Of a DNA stretch of 64,000 nt, positions 8,438-17,278 are shown in pieces (the stretch's first letter is position 1; the number at the start of each line of letters is the position of its first letter). The position numbers and the translations under genes were made by a program. A model generated the notes under the pieces. It searched no databases. It saw nothing but the letters and a program-made list of their open reading frames with translations, and was not told the origin of the DNA. Source of the DNA: Actinobacteria bacterium UBA4426. GTDB lineage: Bacteria > Actinomycetota > Actinomycetes > S36-B12. Where the stretch lies: contig DGQA01000038.1 in NCBI GenBank assembly GCA_002390705.1, forward strand, positions 1 through 64,000, in the 5' to 3' direction.

Positions 8438-9820
8438 ATGACCAAAGCGCCCGGCTACTCGATTACCATCCGAATGCACGTAACGCCAGAACTGCACGCG
8501 TCCGGGCAGATAGTTGCCGCTGTCACCGAAGCCGGTGCGGTCATCACCGGGCTTGATGTGTCAGACCCGGGAACTGAAACGACCGTGGTTGATCTCAGCG
8601 CCCTCGCACATGACCCCGACCACGCCGAGTCACTCCGGACCACGCTCAACGCACTGAGTGGGTGCAAAGTAGACCAGATCAGCGACTCAGTGTTCCTAGT
8701 CCACCTTGGTGGCAAAATCGAAGTCGGCATCAAAGTTCCCATGCGTAACCGCACCGATCTTGCTCGCGCCTACACCCCCGGAGTTGCCCGAGTGTGCACC
8801 GCGATTGCCAACAATCCGGCGGATGCGAGAAATCTCACGATTAAGCGCAATACGGTGGCCGTTGTCACCGACGGTTCGGCAGTACTTGGGTTAGGAAACA
8901 TTGGTCCTGAGGCAGCTATGCCGGTCATGGAAGGCAAGGCGGCTCTGTTCAAAAAATTTGCCGATGTCGATGCCTGGCCCATCTGTCTCGATACCCAAGA
9001 CGTGGACGAAATCGTCCGCACCATTGAAAATATTGCTCCCGGCTTTGGCGGCATTAACCTTGAAGACATTTCGGCACCGCGTTGCTTTGAAGTTGAGCGA
9101 CGGTTGCGCGAGCGACTCAATATTCCGGTTTTTCACGATGACCAACACGGTACGGCGGTTGTGGTGCTTGCTGCACTCATTAACGCGTCCAAGTTGGTTA
9201 ATAAGGAACTTTCGTCCCTAAAAATTGTCATGTCCGGAGCGGGAGCTGCGGGCGCCGCAGTCGCGCAACTTCTCCTGCATGCTGGAGTGCAAAACATCCT
9301 GCTCTTTGACTCTAAAGGTGCAATTTCCACCAGCAGGACCGACCTAGACCCCGATCGAACTGAACTTGCCACCCGCACCAACCTGGAGAAATTTAGCGGG
9401 TCATTGCCAGAAGCCCTTGTGGGCGCAGACGTCTTTATCGGTGTCTCTCAGCCGAATCTCATCACTGCGACAGATGTCGAAAAAATGGCCAAGGATTCAA
9501 TTGTTTTCGCGCTGGCAAACCCAGACCCCGAGATCAATCCAATTGAGGCGGCCAAATTTGCCAAAGTGGTAGCAACGGGGCGTAGTGACTACCCCAATCA
9601 GATCAACAACGTCCTTGCGTTCCCGGGAATTTTCCGCGGGCTTCTTGATAGCGGTGCCATTCACATTACCGAAGAGGTTCTCATGGCTTCAGCCCTAGCG
9701 ATCGCTGAATGCGTCAACGAAAAGGCCCTTTCTTCCGTGTATATCGTGCCGAGCGTCTTTGACAATAGCGTGGCACCTGCAGTTGCCGCGGCAGTAATCG
9801 CGGCAACTGCAGGAAAATAG
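8438..9820 (+). CDS. NAD(P)-dependent malic enzyme with N-terminal ACT-like domain
   Basis: Oxidatively decarboxylates malate to pyruvate and CO2. About 460 residues from the chosen start. Residues 1-75 resemble an ACT regulatory domain (YSITIRMHV... VTEAGAVITGLDV). The catalytic part shows the Tyr in RAYTPGVARVC, the Lys in MEGKAALFKKFADV, metal ligands in INLEDISAPRCFEVE and VFHDDQHGTA, and the NAD site SGAGAAGAAVAQLL near residue 265. The start at 8438 is favoured by a -10 box 7 nt upstream. The last codons form a perfect 15-bp hairpin that may terminate transcription. It is convergent with pcrA. Confidence 0.95.
   Translation: MTKAPGYSITIRMHVTPELHASGQIVAAVTEAGAVITGLDVSDPGTETTVVDLSALAHDPDHAESLRTTLNALSGCKVDQISDSVFLVHLGGKIEVGIKVPMRNRTDLARAYTPGVARVCTAIANNPADARNLTIKRNTVAVVTDGSAVLGLGNIGPEAAMPVMEGKAALFKKFADVDAWPICLDTQDVDEIVRTIENIAPGFGGINLEDISAPRCFEVERRLRERLNIPVFHDDQHGTAVVVLAALINASKLVNKELSSLKIVMSGAGAAGAAVAQLLLHAGVQNILLFDSKGAISTSRTDLDPDRTELATRTNLEKFSGSLPEALVGADVFIGVSQPNLITATDVEKMAKDSIVFALANPDPEINPIEAAKFAKVVATGRSDYPNQINNVLAFPGIFRGLLDSGAIHITEEVLMASALAIAECVNEKALSSVYIVPSVFDNSVAPAVAAAVIAATAGK
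9776..9813. terminator. Perfect 15-bp inverted repeat inside the 3' end of the malic enzyme gene
   Basis: Left arm 9776-9790 (CCTGCAGTTGCCGCG) is exactly complementary to right arm 9799-9813, with an 8-base loop. It encodes the Ala/Val-rich C-terminus and ends seven bases before the stop codon is complete. It lies between two convergent genes (malic enzyme and pcrA) that are only eight bases apart, so a bidirectional terminator is the likely role. No U-tract follows on either strand. Confidence 0.7.
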
Positions 9821-9828
9821 TTCCAGGA

Positions 9829-12117
9829 TTAGAGTTTCTCAACGGGCGCGTAGCGCAAGAGCAGGCGCTTAACCCCTGATGCACCAAAATCAATAGTTGC
9901 ATCAGCGCGATCACCGCTGCCACCGCTCTCAACGACTGTTCCCATGCCGAATTTTTCATGGGTGACCCGATCACCAGCATTGAGTGAGATGGCGTTGGCG
10001 CTTACACTCGTGCTGCCGAGCCGCAATGGTGAATCTGGCCCCGACCAAGTGGACGAGCCAAAATTGGAACTGGGGGCAAACATGGGTGGCGCTTCGCGTT
10101 CCCAGGTGAGGTTGTGCTCGGGGATTTCATCGAGGAAGCGGCTTTGTGGGTTAGCCGCCGGGCTCCCCCAGGAAGACCTGGTCAAGGACCGGCTCAGATA
10201 GAGCCGCTGACGGGCGCGGGTAATACCCACATAAGCCAGCCGTCTTTCTTCTTCCAATTCGCGCGCCTCACCTAGGGATCGCGCATGTGGGAAGATCCCT
10301 TCTTCCATTCCGGTGAGAAATACTGTGGGGAATTCGAGGCCTTTTGCGGTATGCAGGGTCATCAAGGTTACTACCCCACCATGATCTTCACCCTCAGGGA
10401 TTGAATCAGCATCAGCAACGAGGGCCACATTTTCTAGGAACTCAACGAGTGTCCCTTCCGGGTTATCAACCAAGAAAGCTGTCGCGACAGATTCCAACTC
10501 AGCTAGGTTTTCGATCCGACCCTCATCTTGTAGATCTGTTGATGCTCGCAGTTCGGAGAGGTAACCACTCTGCTCAATCGCCGCTTGAATTACCACAGCG
10601 GGTTCTGTGCCTGATTCGAAAAGGGTTTGTAGCCCGTTCATCAAATCAACGAACCCTGCGATGGCGCTCATTGAGCGAGTCGCCAGCCCCGGTACGTCGG
10701 CTGCCCGCCGCAGGCTGTCGAAGAAGGTGATGCGCTCGCGTTCGGCGTAGGCGCCGATCATCGCTTCAGCCCGGTCGCCTATTCCGCGCTTTGGGGTGTT
10801 CAGAATTCGGCGTAGTGACACTTCATCCGCCGGATTCACGATTGTGCGCAGATAAGCCAAAATATCTCGGACTTCCTTGCGTTCATAGAAGCGAACCCCA
10901 CCCACAACTTTGTACGGCATCCCGGTTCGAATAAATACTTCTTCCACTGCCCGCGATTGAGCGTTGGTTCGGTAGAACACTGCTGTGTCTCCTGGCCGAG
11001 AAATTCCCTCGTCTGACATGCGGTCTATCTCGCGGGCAATAAATGAAGCTTCGTCATGTTCGTCGTCGCCGACATATACCTTGATGAGATCCCCATCGCC
11101 TGAATCGGTCCAAAGGTTCTTTGCCCGCCGTGATGTGTTCTTCGCAATCACGGCATTGGCTGCTGACAAAATCGTTTGCGTTGAACGGTAGTTCTGCTCC
11201 AGGAGGATGGTGCTGGCATTTGGATAATCCCGCTCGAACTCTTCAATGTTACGAATAGTCGCCCCACGAAACGCATAAATGGACTGATCGGCGTCACCCA
11301 CGACACACAGTTCACCCGGTGGTGGTGAATCCGCAGACGCAGCAACCGTTCCGACCAATTCCTTGATTAACATGTATTGAGCGTGGTTGGTGTCTTGATA
11401 TTCATCCACCATGATGTGACGGAATCGGCGTCGGTACATATTGGCGACTTCAGGAAAAAGTTGCAGTAGTGCAACCGTTGAACCAATCAGGTCGTCAAAA
11501 TCAAAAGCATTGGCAAGGGTCAGCCGATTTTGGTATTCGCGGTACACCTGAGCGATTACGGACTCAATGGCTGCGTCTTTATCTGAGGACAATTGGGTAT
11601 TGGATAAGAAAGTTTCGTGGTCAATCAACTCATTTTTTGCTGATGAAATTCGGGAAAGTAGCATGCGCGGCTTGGTGTTCTTTGCGTCAATATTGAAATC
11701 ACGCAAGATTAATGTAATGAGTCGCAGCGAGTCCTGCGTGTCATAAATGGTGAAGTTACTTTTTACTCCTAAACGATGGGCCTCGGCGCGCAATATTCGA
11801 ACACAGGCGCTGTGAAATGTGGAGACCCACATGGTTCGACCGGCCGGGCCAACAATGTCAGCAACCCGCTCTTTCATCTCCGCGGCTGCCTTATTGGTGA
11901 AGGTGATGGCGAGAATCTGCCCAGGTGTTGCATCACCGAATGCCAGTAAGTGTGCGATCCGGCGGGTCAATACTCGAGTTTTACCCGATCCGGCACCGGC
12001 AACAATCAGTAGCGGACTGCCTCGATGCTCAACGGCTGTGCGCTGGGCGGGATTGAGATCTTCGAGTAATTCATCCCCGTGCAACGCTAATGATGGGGAT
12101 TGGCTCAATTCGGACAC
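9829..12117 (-). CDS. pcrA: ATP-dependent DNA helicase PcrA/UvrD
   Basis: A 762-residue superfamily 1A helicase acting 3' to 5' in nucleotide-excision and mismatch-type repair and in removing RecA filaments. Seen: Q-motif and LNPAQRTAVEH near residue 19, Walker A GAGSGKTRVL near 42, motif II DEYQDTN near 233, motif III GDADQSIYAFRGA near 285, motif V/VI TLHTAKGLEFPTVF and YVGITRARQRL, and a C-terminal Tudor-like PcrA tail (VTHEKFGMGTVV). The start is GTG at 12117 with a leaderless -10 box six bases upstream. The 3' end abuts the malic enzyme terminator. Confidence 0.96.
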   Translation of the reverse strand: MSELSQSPSLALHGDELLEDLNPAQRTAVEHRGSPLLIVAGAGSGKTRVLTRRIAHLLAFGDATPGQILAITFTNKAAAEMKERVADIVGPAGRTMWVSTFHSACVRILRAEAHRLGVKSNFTIYDTQDSLRLITLILRDFNIDAKNTKPRMLLSRISSAKNELIDHETFLSNTQLSSDKDAAIESVIAQVYREYQNRLTLANAFDFDDLIGSTVALLQLFPEVANMYRRRFRHIMVDEYQDTNHAQYMLIKELVGTVAASADSPPPGELCVVGDADQSIYAFRGATIRNIEEFERDYPNASTILLEQNYRSTQTILSAANAVIAKNTSRRAKNLWTDSGDGDLIKVYVGDDEHDEASFIAREIDRMSDEGISRPGDTAVFYRTNAQSRAVEEVFIRTGMPYKVVGGVRFYERKEVRDILAYLRTIVNPADEVSLRRILNTPKRGIGDRAEAMIGAYAERERITFFDSLRRAADVPGLATRSMSAIAGFVDLMNGLQTLFESGTEPAVVIQAAIEQSGYLSELRASTDLQDEGRIENLAELESVATAFLVDNPEGTLVEFLENVALVADADSIPEGEDHGGVVTLMTLHTAKGLEFPTVFLTGMEEGIFPHARSLGEARELEEERRLAYVGITRARQRLYLSRSLTRSSWGSPAANPQSRFLDEIPEHNLTWEREAPPMFAPSSNFGSSTWSGPDSPLRLGSTSVSANAISLNAGDRVTHEKFGMGTVVESGGSGDRADATIDFGASGVKRLLLRYAPVEKL

Positions 12118-12123
12118 TACGTC

Positions 12124-12129
12124 AGTCTA
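12124..12129 (-). promoter_or_regulatory. Candidate leaderless -10 box of pcrA
   Basis: TAGACT on the minus strand ends six bases before the GTG start of pcrA at 12117. No Shine-Dalgarno sequence is present, which fits a leaderless transcript. Confidence 0.5.
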
Positions 12130-12164
12130 GGCCTAAACCCAGACAACAAGCTCAATAGCGAATA

Positions 12165-14159
12165 TCAGCGCCTGATGTAGCCGACTACTGTCACCCGGAC
12201 TTTTGTCCGAACATTTGCTGCCAATGCGACAAGGCCTTTGTCTCCCACCTCAGCAACAATAATCGAAGTAGTTTTCCCCTTTGCGGTAACGGTGGCTGAT
12301 CGAGAACCTCGATCGACTCCACCCACTGCGTAGGCCGCAAATCGACCGTCCGCACCTTTGCCTTTTGTTGTGACCCGCAGGATCACGGCGAGGACTTTTT
12401 TCTTCTTTTTGGGTACGTCACCGATTCCAGTCGCCTTGGCCAGTTTCACTTTGGTGCCATTAAATTTCGTTTTGATCAGTTTGCGCGCTGACATGCCGCG
12501 GGCTTTTAACGGTAGTGCGCCCGTGCGGTACCCGAGCACCTCAACTTTGACTTGTACTGCAGGTTTCTTAGACGCAGAAATTTGAACCGTTCCTCCCACA
12601 ACTGGGACAACCAAAATTGCGGTTCGAGTTTTTGCCTTGCGAACCTTGATAGTGGCAGCGTTACGTTTTTCACCAATTTGGCCGATACGTAGTTTGCCCT
12701 TCTTGGTGGAGTCGCTGGTGGTGACGGTGACAAGTGCACTCGTTGCTTGCGCCGGAAGTCCGTTAAGGGCCACGGTACGAATTTCACCCGGCTGAATTGC
12801 ACCTTGGCTCATTGACTCGTAACCGACTTCGGCACCAATTCCCACGAATTCCCCCTCTTCGGGTGGGGCGCCGGGGGCCGGTGCTTGGGGAGCTACCGGA
12901 GCCACGGGCACCGGAGCAGGGTTTAGTCCTAACTCGGTCATGGGCATAATCAATGTTTCGCTGACCACCTCGGACCTGTTTTCAACTTCCGGCCCGTTGG
13001 GGTAATATCCCAAAACATCAACAGTGACATCTGTTGCGCCAGCAGTCGTTGCAATCGCGATGGTTCCATCGGATGCGACCGGGATAATTGCATCTGCAGA
13101 CGCATCAGCATTCATCGGAGCTTGCACAACGGGGACGCTGGAACTCGCTCCCGGTGACCAAGCTCGTAAAGTAGTGGGGGCGTTGGTCCCTAATGCGCTC
13201 ACGCGCACAAGCACTGCGGCAACACCCTCCGCTGGCACCCCGCCCACCCCTGTAACTTTGGCAAAAATTCTATGGCTGTCGCCATTCCATCGGTCTTGTT
13301 GTAGGCGACAGCGCTCTTTTACCCCGATCCCCGAACGCGTGCCCACGACCCGAACTTGATCAACGGCGACAGCCCCGCCCACGCGGGTAGCAGGAGCGCC
13401 GCTAGCGGTGGACCGGCTGCGCGCACAGTAGGGCGCTGTGAGCGCGGTGCCATCCCAAAATGAAGACCGACCGGAGGCTCCATCCCACGTGAGTGAGATG
13501 TGAATATGGTTGCGGTGACAGGTGTTATCAGAGCCTTTGTCTGCTCTGGAGAAACAACCTTTCAGTTCGGTCCAACCTTTATCTAACTTATAGCCGCGCC
13601 AGATTCGGTCGTTCCAACCGATATACATCACGCCCAGTCGGATTGCGTTGCCGTAAGCAACCCCGAATTGATCTGGCCCCAGCAGCCAATTCAAAAAAGC
13701 CTCGGCTTCGGCGCGGCCCTGGGGGTCGCGAACGCTACGCATCCAGTCGAGAGCTCGACCTTCTTTATGCTCACTTTGACCGTTGACTCCACAATCGCGC
13801 GGAATCCATACGACTTCATCTTGGCCGTAGGTCGCCTTAATCAAGTCTGCGAATCGTTGGGTTCCCGGTTTTGGGAGGGGATCACAAGTGGATTGTCCTT
13901 CGTATTCGGCGGGGACGTCGTATTCAGCCGGAAGCGCGACGGGGGCACCCGCAGGTGATGGAACCGCGGGTAGACCAACCCCCGGCTCAGGAGCACCGGC
14001 AATCACACCGGTCCAATTGGTGGATTGCCAGCCACTGCCATCCGCCGTTGCCGGGCTGACTTGTAAAATTAGGGCGCCCACACATACAAAAATGCCGCCA
14101 CCGCGCATGAGCGCATGAAGGCGTGGCAGGGCAGAATGCCCTGTATTGTGGGGAAGCAC
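12165..14159 (-). CDS. Large secreted protein: peptidase-like (ARB-07466/VldE-type) domain plus three beta repeats
   Basis: 664 residues from a GTG at 14159; an internal ATG (residue 18) would give a tighter signal peptide (MRGGGIFVCVGALILQVSPATA). Residues about 85-235 resemble the ARB-07466-like domain of actinobacterial exported proteins, with SEHKEGRALDWM and CHRNHIHISLTWDG recalling the zinc ligands of D-Ala-D-Ala metallopeptidases. Three roughly 110-residue all-beta modules follow, each ending in alternating Val then Gly-Tyr (VDVLGYYP, VEVLGYRTG, VTVVGYIRR); a Pro/Ala linker near 415-440 separates the first from the other two. The last modules are Lys/Arg-rich. Likely cell-wall bound; enzymatic activity is inference. 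Confidence 0.75.
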   Translation of the reverse strand: MLPHNTGHSALPRLHALMRGGGIFVCVGALILQVSPATADGSGWQSTNWTGVIAGAPEPGVGLPAVPSPAGAPVALPAEYDVPAEYEGQSTCDPLPKPGTQRFADLIKATYGQDEVVWIPRDCGVNGQSEHKEGRALDWMRSVRDPQGRAEAEAFLNWLLGPDQFGVAYGNAIRLGVMYIGWNDRIWRGYKLDKGWTELKGCFSRADKGSDNTCHRNHIHISLTWDGASGRSSFWDGTALTAPYCARSRSTASGAPATRVGGAVAVDQVRVVGTRSGIGVKERCRLQQDRWNGDSHRIFAKVTGVGGVPAEGVAAVLVRVSALGTNAPTTLRAWSPGASSSVPVVQAPMNADASADAIIPVASDGTIAIATTAGATDVTVDVLGYYPNGPEVENRSEVVSETLIMPMTELGLNPAPVPVAPVAPQAPAPGAPPEEGEFVGIGAEVGYESMSQGAIQPGEIRTVALNGLPAQATSALVTVTTSDSTKKGKLRIGQIGEKRNAATIKVRKAKTRTAILVVPVVGGTVQISASKKPAVQVKVEVLGYRTGALPLKARGMSARKLIKTKFNGTKVKLAKATGIGDVPKKKKKVLAVILRVTTKGKGADGRFAAYAVGGVDRGSRSATVTAKGKTTSIIVAEVGDKGLVALAANVRTKVRVTVVGYIRR

Positions 14160-14266
14160 GTACCTACTCTGACACGAAAGTGACGCATGTGACTAATCAC
14201 CACGAGTAAGCACACCCATGTAATTCATAATTATTGACAACTTTGATCACTTATAGAGGGAATCTG

Positions 14267-14974
14267 ATGGAAATTGAGCGCATTTTGGTAATCACCGCCC
14301 ACCCCGACGACGTCGATTTTGGCGCGGGGGGCACTGTTCGCCAGTGGACCCGGTCGGGGATTGAGGTCAGCTACTGCGTGTGCACCGATGGTGATGCCGG
14401 CGGGGCAGACCGTGATGTGCCTCGAAGCGAGATTCCCCGCATTCGCCGAGCCGAGCAGAAAGCAGCCGGCGGGGCCCTCGGTGTCACCGATATTCATTTT
14501 CTGGGCTACAAAGACGGTGACCTGCAAGTGACCCAGGATCTACGTCGAGATATCAGTCGAGTGATCCGCCAGGTCAAACCCCAGCGCGTGGTCATGCAAT
14601 CCCCGGAGCGCAACTGGGATCGAATTTATTCCTCACACCCGGATCATTTGGCCGCTGGTGAAGCGGCAATATGTTCCGTGTACCCCGACGCCCGCAATCC
14701 ATTTGCGCACCCCACTCTGCTCGATGACGAAGGGTTAGACGCGTGGACCGTGAATGAGGTGTGGGTAATGGGAGCACCTGATTCGAATCACTACGAAGAT
14801 GTCACCGAAATGCTGCCGGACAAACTCGCAGCCCTGCAATTGCACGAGTCACAAACCGCGCACATGGAAGACCTTGAAGGGCGCGTTCGCGCCTGGATGT
14901 CAGCCACTGCAATTGAAGCCGGTTTTGCGCCCGAGGCACTTGCTGAAAGTTTTCGGGTAATCAATACCGCTTAA
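14267..14974 (+). CDS. PIG-L/LmbE-family deacetylase
   Basis: About 235 residues. The family hydrolyses N-acetyl groups from sugars such as GlcNAc-inositol in mycothiol synthesis or mycothiol conjugates. Seen: the zinc and catalytic motif TAHPDDVDFGAGGT near residue 10, and the third ligand in SSHPDHLAAGEAA near residue 125. I chose the ATG at 14267 because it follows AGAGGGA by six bases, and the motif then sits at the usual distance from the N-terminus. It resembles short-chain LmbE proteins (MshB/Mca are longer, near 290-300), so it is not called as either. Convergent with the next membrane gene. Confidence 0.88.
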   Translation: MEIERILVITAHPDDVDFGAGGTVRQWTRSGIEVSYCVCTDGDAGGADRDVPRSEIPRIRRAEQKAAGGALGVTDIHFLGYKDGDLQVTQDLRRDISRVIRQVKPQRVVMQSPERNWDRIYSSHPDHLAAGEAAICSVYPDARNPFAHPTLLDDEGLDAWTVNEVWVMGAPDSNHYEDVTEMLPDKLAALQLHESQTAHMEDLEGRVRAWMSATAIEAGFAPEALAESFRVINTA

Positions 14975-14978
14975 GAGT

Positions 14979-15329
14979 TTAACTCCAAAAAACTGCAATA
15001 AAGATATTAGCGATGCTTAGCGCGCCAATTGCTCCCCACAAAGCAACCTGAGGCGGAGCCTTCTTGCGGCCTGTCACTGCCAGCACCGTTACTACCAACA
15101 CAATTACAAGTTTTACGCTGATCTTGGTCATATTGAGTTCGTCATCAACTGCGCCACCTTCAACCATGCCAACCAGGATCAATCCGGTGACGAGCTGGGT
15201 GAGTGCCCCATGGAACATGGCGGCATTAACGCCCTTTTCCGAATTTGATATTTGCACAATGAATCCGCCCACCAAACTGGCTAGGCCGATGAAGTGCAGA
15301 ACAACAATCAGGTTATACACAAACTCCAT
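14979..15329 (-). CDS. Small four-helix membrane protein of unknown function
   Basis: A 116-residue protein with four predicted membrane segments (about residues 5-25, 38-56, 70-88 and 95-114) and few charged residues outside short loops. I do not recognise a named family, though similar small proteins occur next to guaA in actinobacteria (recollection, not checked). It starts just past the guaA stop and its candidate -10 box overlaps that stop codon, so it seems to have its own leaderless promoter. Confidence 0.75.
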   Translation of the reverse strand: MEFVYNLIVVLHFIGLASLVGGFIVQISNSEKGVNAAMFHGALTQLVTGLILVGMVEGGAVDDELNMTKISVKLVIVLVVTVLAVTGRKKAPPQVALWGAIGALSIANIFIAVFWS

Positions 15330-15335
15330 AGGCCC

Positions 15336-15341
15336 ACTCTA
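15336..15341 (-). promoter_or_regulatory. Candidate leaderless -10 box overlapping the guaA stop codon
   Basis: TAGAGT on the minus strand ends six bases before the ATG at 15329; its first three bases are the TAG stop of guaA. No ribosome site intervenes. Confidence 0.4.
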
Positions 15342-16907
15342 TTCCCACTCGATGGTTCCTGGTGGCTTACTCGTGACATCGAGTGTCACGCGGTTTACTT
15401 CGGCCACTTCATTAGTGATTCGGTTAGAAATCTGCGCAATCAGGTCATAGGGCAACCGGGACCAGTCAGCCGTCATGGCGTCTTCACTTGAGACAGGGCG
15501 TAGCACCACTGGATGCCCGTAGGTGCGGCCATCGCCTTGAACCCCAACGCTCCTGACGTCCGCCAAAAGCACGACAGGAAATTGCCACACATCACGATCG
15601 AGCCCCGCAGCGGTAAGTTCCTCACGTGCAATGAGGTCAGCGCGGCGCAAAATCTCCAACCGCTCTTCGTTGACCGACCCGATAATACGAATTGCAAGAC
15701 CGGGGCCAGGGAATGGGTGTCGCCACACAATTTCCGGAGGCAAACCTAGATCGATACCCACCTGTCGGACCTCGTCTTTGAATAATGTTCGTAATGGCTC
15801 AACCAGAGTGAACTCAAGGTCTTCTGGCAAACCGCCAACATTGTGATGGCTCTTGATATTGGCTGTTCCTGAACCACCACCAGATTCCACAACATCGGGA
15901 TACAAAGTTCCTTGCACCAAGAATTTCACTTTGTGACCAGCGCTGCCTGCGGTCTCCACCACTTGCCCTGCCGCATCTTCAAAAACTCGAATAAATTCGC
16001 GGCCAATAATTTTGCGTTTAGTCTCGGGATCGGTGATACCCGCGAGTGCATCAAGGAATCTTTTTTTTGCATCAACCACTACCAGTGTGATCCCTGTGGC
16101 GGCCACGTACTCACGTTCAACCTGTTCCGCTTCACCGGCGCGCAATAGCCCATGGTCAACAAAAACGCAGGTGAGTTGATCCCCCACGGCTTTATGTACC
16201 AATGCAGCAGCTACTGCCGAGTCGACTCCGCCAGAGAGCCCACAGATAACTGCCGAATCACCAATTTGTGCAGAAATCTTGGCGACCTGCTCGTCGATTA
16301 CGTTGGACATGGTCCAACTTTGTTCACAGTGGGCCACGTGAATCAGGAAATTGGAGAGCACTTTCTGGCCATACTCCGAATGTAAGACCTCTGGATGAAA
16401 CTGCACGCCAGCCCGCGAATGCTCAAGATCTTCAAAACCTGCCACCGGAGCACCTGCCGAAACTGCACAGACTTTAAAAGTTTGTGGAGCTGATATCACG
16501 GCATCCCCGTGACTCATCCACACTGAAATCGACTCGGGCACATCGGAAAAAATCGTGGCATTTTGTGTGGACAGTTCTGTGCGTCCATATTCGCTGGTAC
16601 CAGTTTGAGCTACTTCACCACCGAGTGAGTTAGCCATCAATTGAAAGCCGTAGCAGATTCCAAAAATTGGAAAACCCAGATCAAAAATTGTCGAGTCAAA
16701 TGTGGGTGCACCTTCTGCATACACGCTGGACGGCCCGCCACTGAGAATAATCGCCGAAGGACATTTAGCCTTCACTTCATCAGCCGTAATTGTGTGGGCA
16801 ACAATTTCGGAAAAAATATTTTCTTGGCGCACCCGGCGAGCGATCAGCTGCGCGTACTGGGCACCGAAGTCAATCACAAGTACGGGTCCAGAAGGATTGA
16901 GCAGCAT
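15339..16907 (-). CDS. guaA: GMP synthase (glutamine-hydrolysing)
   Basis: Converts XMP to GMP using glutamine amide nitrogen; final step of guanine nucleotide synthesis, fed by GuaB encoded 10 kb away. 522 residues from ATG 16907. The class I amidotransferase half shows [10 protein letters not shown] (catalytic Cys, near residue 83) and GVQFHPEV (catalytic His). The synthetase half has the P-loop [17 protein letters not shown] near 225, and a C-terminal dimerisation domain ending [18 protein letters not shown] longer in-frame reading to 16997 lacks family similarity; the chosen ATG has a -10 box TACGCT six bases upstream. Confidence 0.97.
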   Translation of the reverse strand: MLLNPSGPVLVIDFGAQYAQLIARRVRQENIFSEIVAHTITADEVKAKCPSAIILSGGPSSVYAEGAPTFDSTIFDLGFPIFGICYGFQLMANSLGGEVAQTGTSEYGRTELSTQNATIFSDVPESISVWMSHGDAVISAPQTFKVCAVSAGAPVAGFEDLEHSRAGVQFHPEVLHSEYGQKVLSNFLIHVAHCEQSWTMSNVIDEQVAKISAQIGDSAVICGLSGGVDSAVAAALVHKAVGDQLTCVFVDHGLLRAGEAEQVEREYVAATGITLVVVDAKKRFLDALAGITDPETKRKIIGREFIRVFEDAAGQVVETAGSAGHKVKFLVQGTLYPDVVESGGGSGTANIKSHHNVGGLPEDLEFTLVEPLRTLFKDEVRQVGIDLGLPPEIVWRHPFPGPGLAIRIIGSVNEERLEILRRADLIAREELTAAGLDRDVWQFPVVLLADVRSVGVQGDGRTYGHPVVLRPVSSEDAMTADWSRLPYDLIAQISNRITNEVAEVNRVTLDVTSKPPGTIEWE

Positions 16908-16913
16908 CGCCCA

Positions 16914-16919
16914 AGCGTA
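16914..16919 (-). promoter_or_regulatory. Candidate leaderless -10 box of guaA
   Basis: TACGCT on the minus strand ends six bases before the guaA ATG at 16907. The identical hexamer at the identical distance precedes glmS. Confidence 0.5.
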
Positions 16920-16959
16920 GTAGCCGTGCGATTTACGTCTGTGACCCGATCGGGTGACG

Positions 16960-17211
16960 TCAGCTGCTAAATGCACCGAGTGCGAGGAGCGAGACAATGA
17001 TCAGCAAGTAGATAATTACACCGACGACATACGTCAAAATCATGAATCTCTTGGCCCAGCGTGAGGCTCGCACCGCCCCACTTTCATCGCCATTCCTGAA
17101 CCGACGGCGTGCCGTAAAGGACAAAGTGAGTGCAACGACACCGAAGGGCAAAAAGAAAAAGATCGCGCCGACCACTGACGAACGTACATATGTTTTGGCC
17201 GTCGCGGTCAT
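16960..17211 (-). CDS. CD225/dispanin-family small membrane protein
   Basis: An 83-residue protein with two membrane helices (about residues 13-32 and 55-80) flanking a cytoplasmic loop. The loop ([23 protein letters not shown]...) closely follows the CD225/dispanin pattern of interferon-induced transmembrane proteins: small polar residues, GD, then a basic SRxAK stretch entering the second helix. Bacterial members are common in actinobacteria but their role is not known. TATGGT six bases before the ATG suggests leaderless expression. Confidence 0.8.
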   Translation of the reverse strand: MTATAKTYVRSSVVGAIFFFLPFGVVALTLSFTARRRFRNGDESGAVRASRWAKRFMILTYVVGVIIYLLIIVSLLALGAFSS

Positions 17212-17217
17212 TACCTA

Positions 17218-17223
17218 ACCATA
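17218..17223 (-). promoter_or_regulatory. Candidate leaderless -10 box of the CD225-family gene
   Basis: TATGGT on the minus strand ends six bases before the ATG at 17211, with no ribosome site between. Confidence 0.45.
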
Positions 17224-17278
17224 ATCGCACCCATCACACGCTGACTTCGCAGACACGTCAAATTAGCGAGTTGGCGAG

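Noticed and set aside
14234..14257. TTGACA ... TATAGA promoter before the PIG-L gene
   Set aside because: The gap is only 12 bases, too short for a sigma70 promoter, and the -10 overlaps the ribosome site.
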